The position numbers and the translations under genes are program-made. The notes under the pieces were generated by a model, which saw only the letters and a program-made list of their open reading frames with translations, searched no databases and was not told the origin of the DNA. From an uncultured Collinsella sp. (GTDB lineage: Bacteria > Actinomycetota > Coriobacteriia > Coriobacteriales > Coriobacteriaceae), in assembly GCA_902496945.1 (NCBI GenBank), contig CABVDE010000032.1, forward strand, positions 1-22,797: a stretch of 22,797 nucleotides of DNA. Reading direction: 5' to 3'. Positions 22,702-22,797 of this stretch are shown piece by piece (position 1 is the first letter of the stretch; the number at the start of each line of letters is the position of its first letter).

Positions 22702-22797
22702 CTCTTCTAAATGGCTATTTAGCTGCGTGAGGACGACCTTCGAGACGTCAATTTCACCTGACATGAGCTTGGGCAGAAGGGCGTCGCGAAGAGTTGC
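22702..22797 (-). pseudogene. hsdS: C-terminal end of type I restriction specificity subunit, no stop found
   Basis: Read from the right edge on the minus strand, the frame gives LRDALLPKLMSGEIDVSKVV and then LTQLNSHLEE, the characteristic C-terminus of HsdS, the subunit that chooses the DNA target of a type I restriction-modification enzyme. In the family, proteins usually end within a few to some tens of residues after this motif. Here the frame runs on without a stop through the plus-strand terminator and far into the antisense of the zinc-ribbon gene, to about 21082. So either the native stop was lost by a small indel near 22700 or this is a fragment left by rearrangement of hsdS cassettes. 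Most of the gene is outside the window, so intact or broken status cannot be settled here. Confidence 0.6.

Noticed and set aside
21082..22764. 560-codon minus-strand frame as one real protein
   Set aside because: Only its first residues match HsdS; the rest runs through a plus-strand terminator and the antisense of a well-supported gene.

Overview
This is a gene-dense, high-GC bacterial window (roughly 60-65% GC by eye). It has short intergenic gaps, strong AGGAGG-type ribosome binding sites and frequent GTG/TTG starts. The gene set and the protein sequences suggest a gut Actinomycetota of the Coriobacteriia, most like Collinsella: AddA-type rather than RecB-type nuclease, an actinobacterial-looking DnaE1, desulfoferrodoxin-type superoxide reductase, formate-THF ligase, and several small hypothetical proteins. 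The taxonomic call is an inference from pattern recognition; no search was run.

Left part (1-8040): the 3' two-thirds or less of addA (recombination helicase-nuclease), a DUF3284-like protein, and then an AT-rich island of about 1 kb (3048-4028). The island holds a broken MFS transporter and a truncated 49-codon ORF. Next comes a complete dnaE for the replicative polymerase, with two unusual insertions. Two diverged copies of an inverted-repeat element lie between dnaE and the next gene.

Middle part (8041-16550): a SWIM-zinc-finger SNF2 helicase; a one-domain-active superoxide reductase whose rubredoxin-like centre has lost its cysteines; a 661-residue protein that aligns along its length with glutamine-dependent NAD synthetase but appears to have lost the catalytic residues of both active sites; and a tightly overlapping ruvC-ruvA-ruvB operon. 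The ruv operon's promoter carries a textbook Gram-positive LexA (SOS) box.

Right part (16551-22797): fhs (formate-tetrahydrofolate ligase) with a strong terminator; a small Cys4 protein on the minus strand; a divergently transcribed single-pass membrane protein with three Thr-x-Val motifs and a PASTA-like outer domain; a minus-strand CDF metal exporter with Mn-type ligand residues; a double-zinc-ribbon protein; a strong terminator; and, at the edge, the C-terminal coding end of a type I restriction specificity subunit (hsdS) on the minus strand with no stop codon where one is expected.

Functionally the window is dominated by DNA maintenance (addA, dnaE, SNF2, ruvCAB, hsdS) mixed with oxidative/metal stress and one-carbon metabolism. 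I see no rRNA, tRNA, CRISPR array, complete insertion sequence or prophage. The best candidate for an undescribed system is the NAD-synthetase-like double pseudoenzyme placed directly upstream of the SOS-controlled ruvCAB operon.
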